Position numbers and translations under genes: made by a program. The notes beneath the pieces were generated by a model. That model ran no database searches, was not told the origin of the DNA, and saw only the letters and a list, made by a program, of their open reading frames with translations. From Candidatus Omnitrophota bacterium (GTDB taxonomy: Bacteria; Omnitrophota; Gorgyraeia; Zapsychrales; Zapsychraceae), in assembly GCA_020632495.1 (NCBI GenBank), contig JACKFL010000005.1, forward strand, positions 434,001 to 498,000: a stretch of 64,000 nucleotides of DNA, read 5' to 3'. Shown here piece by piece: positions 63,990-64,000 of the stretch; positions within the stretch are counted from its first letter, which is position 1, and every line of letters starts with the position of its first letter.

Positions 63990-64000
63990 CGTAACCACCT

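Overview
The window looks like a bacterial genome of the candidate phylum Omnitrophota (formerly OP3/Omnitrophica). Two things point there, both inferred from family knowledge: one reading frame of extraordinary length, and a tight-adherence (Tad/Flp) pilus cluster whose pilins carry a KRGVQGR-type motif after the class III signal segment. Giant proteins of tens of thousands of residues are known from this phylum, for example in 'Candidatus Velamenicoccus archaeovorus', and have been linked to predation or attack on other cells. Every gene I can support lies on the minus strand.

Region 1 (1 to about 52,094) is a single open minus-strand frame. It runs off the left edge, so at least 17,364 codons are present and the true C-terminus is missing. 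From N to C it has: an acidic linker, a signal-anchor-like helix, a papain-fold domain resembling C39 peptidases, Gly/Ala-rich hydrophobic stretches, a long beta-rich region with one perfect EF-hand loop, a second hydrophobic block, TPR-like helices, an ATPase module with helicase/SecA-like motifs I, II and III, a very long helical region with a degenerate roughly 30-residue motif and one HExxH site, a second HExxH site, and finally a 14.2 kb array of 39 nearly identical 122-124 residue repeats. A short unique segment follows the array before the window edge.

Region 2 (52,117 to 53,590) is mostly non-coding. It holds a putative promoter and hairpin leader for the giant gene, a separate transcription unit for a structured RNA of about 193 nt with its own promoter and intrinsic terminator, AT-rich DNA with inverted repeats, and a 71-codon fragment ending in an intrinsic terminator.

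Region 3 (53,594 to 63,989) is a Tad/Flp pilus locus. In transcription order it has small pilins (55, 73, 119 and 108 aa), a terminator, a new promoter, minor pilins (131, 114 and 107 aa), a 432-aa TadE-like pseudopilin, a 98-aa TadE-like protein, a 1304-aa cysteine-rich TadG-like protein, a 120-aa cysteine-rich pilin-like protein, and then the inner-membrane platform proteins TadB and TadC. The assembly ATPase, secretin and prepilin peptidase are not in the window.

My working interpretation is a contact apparatus: a Tad pilus for attachment, next to an enormous surface or secreted protein that combines proteases, an ATPase and a long repeat stalk. The linkage is seen in the sequence; the predatory role is inferred.
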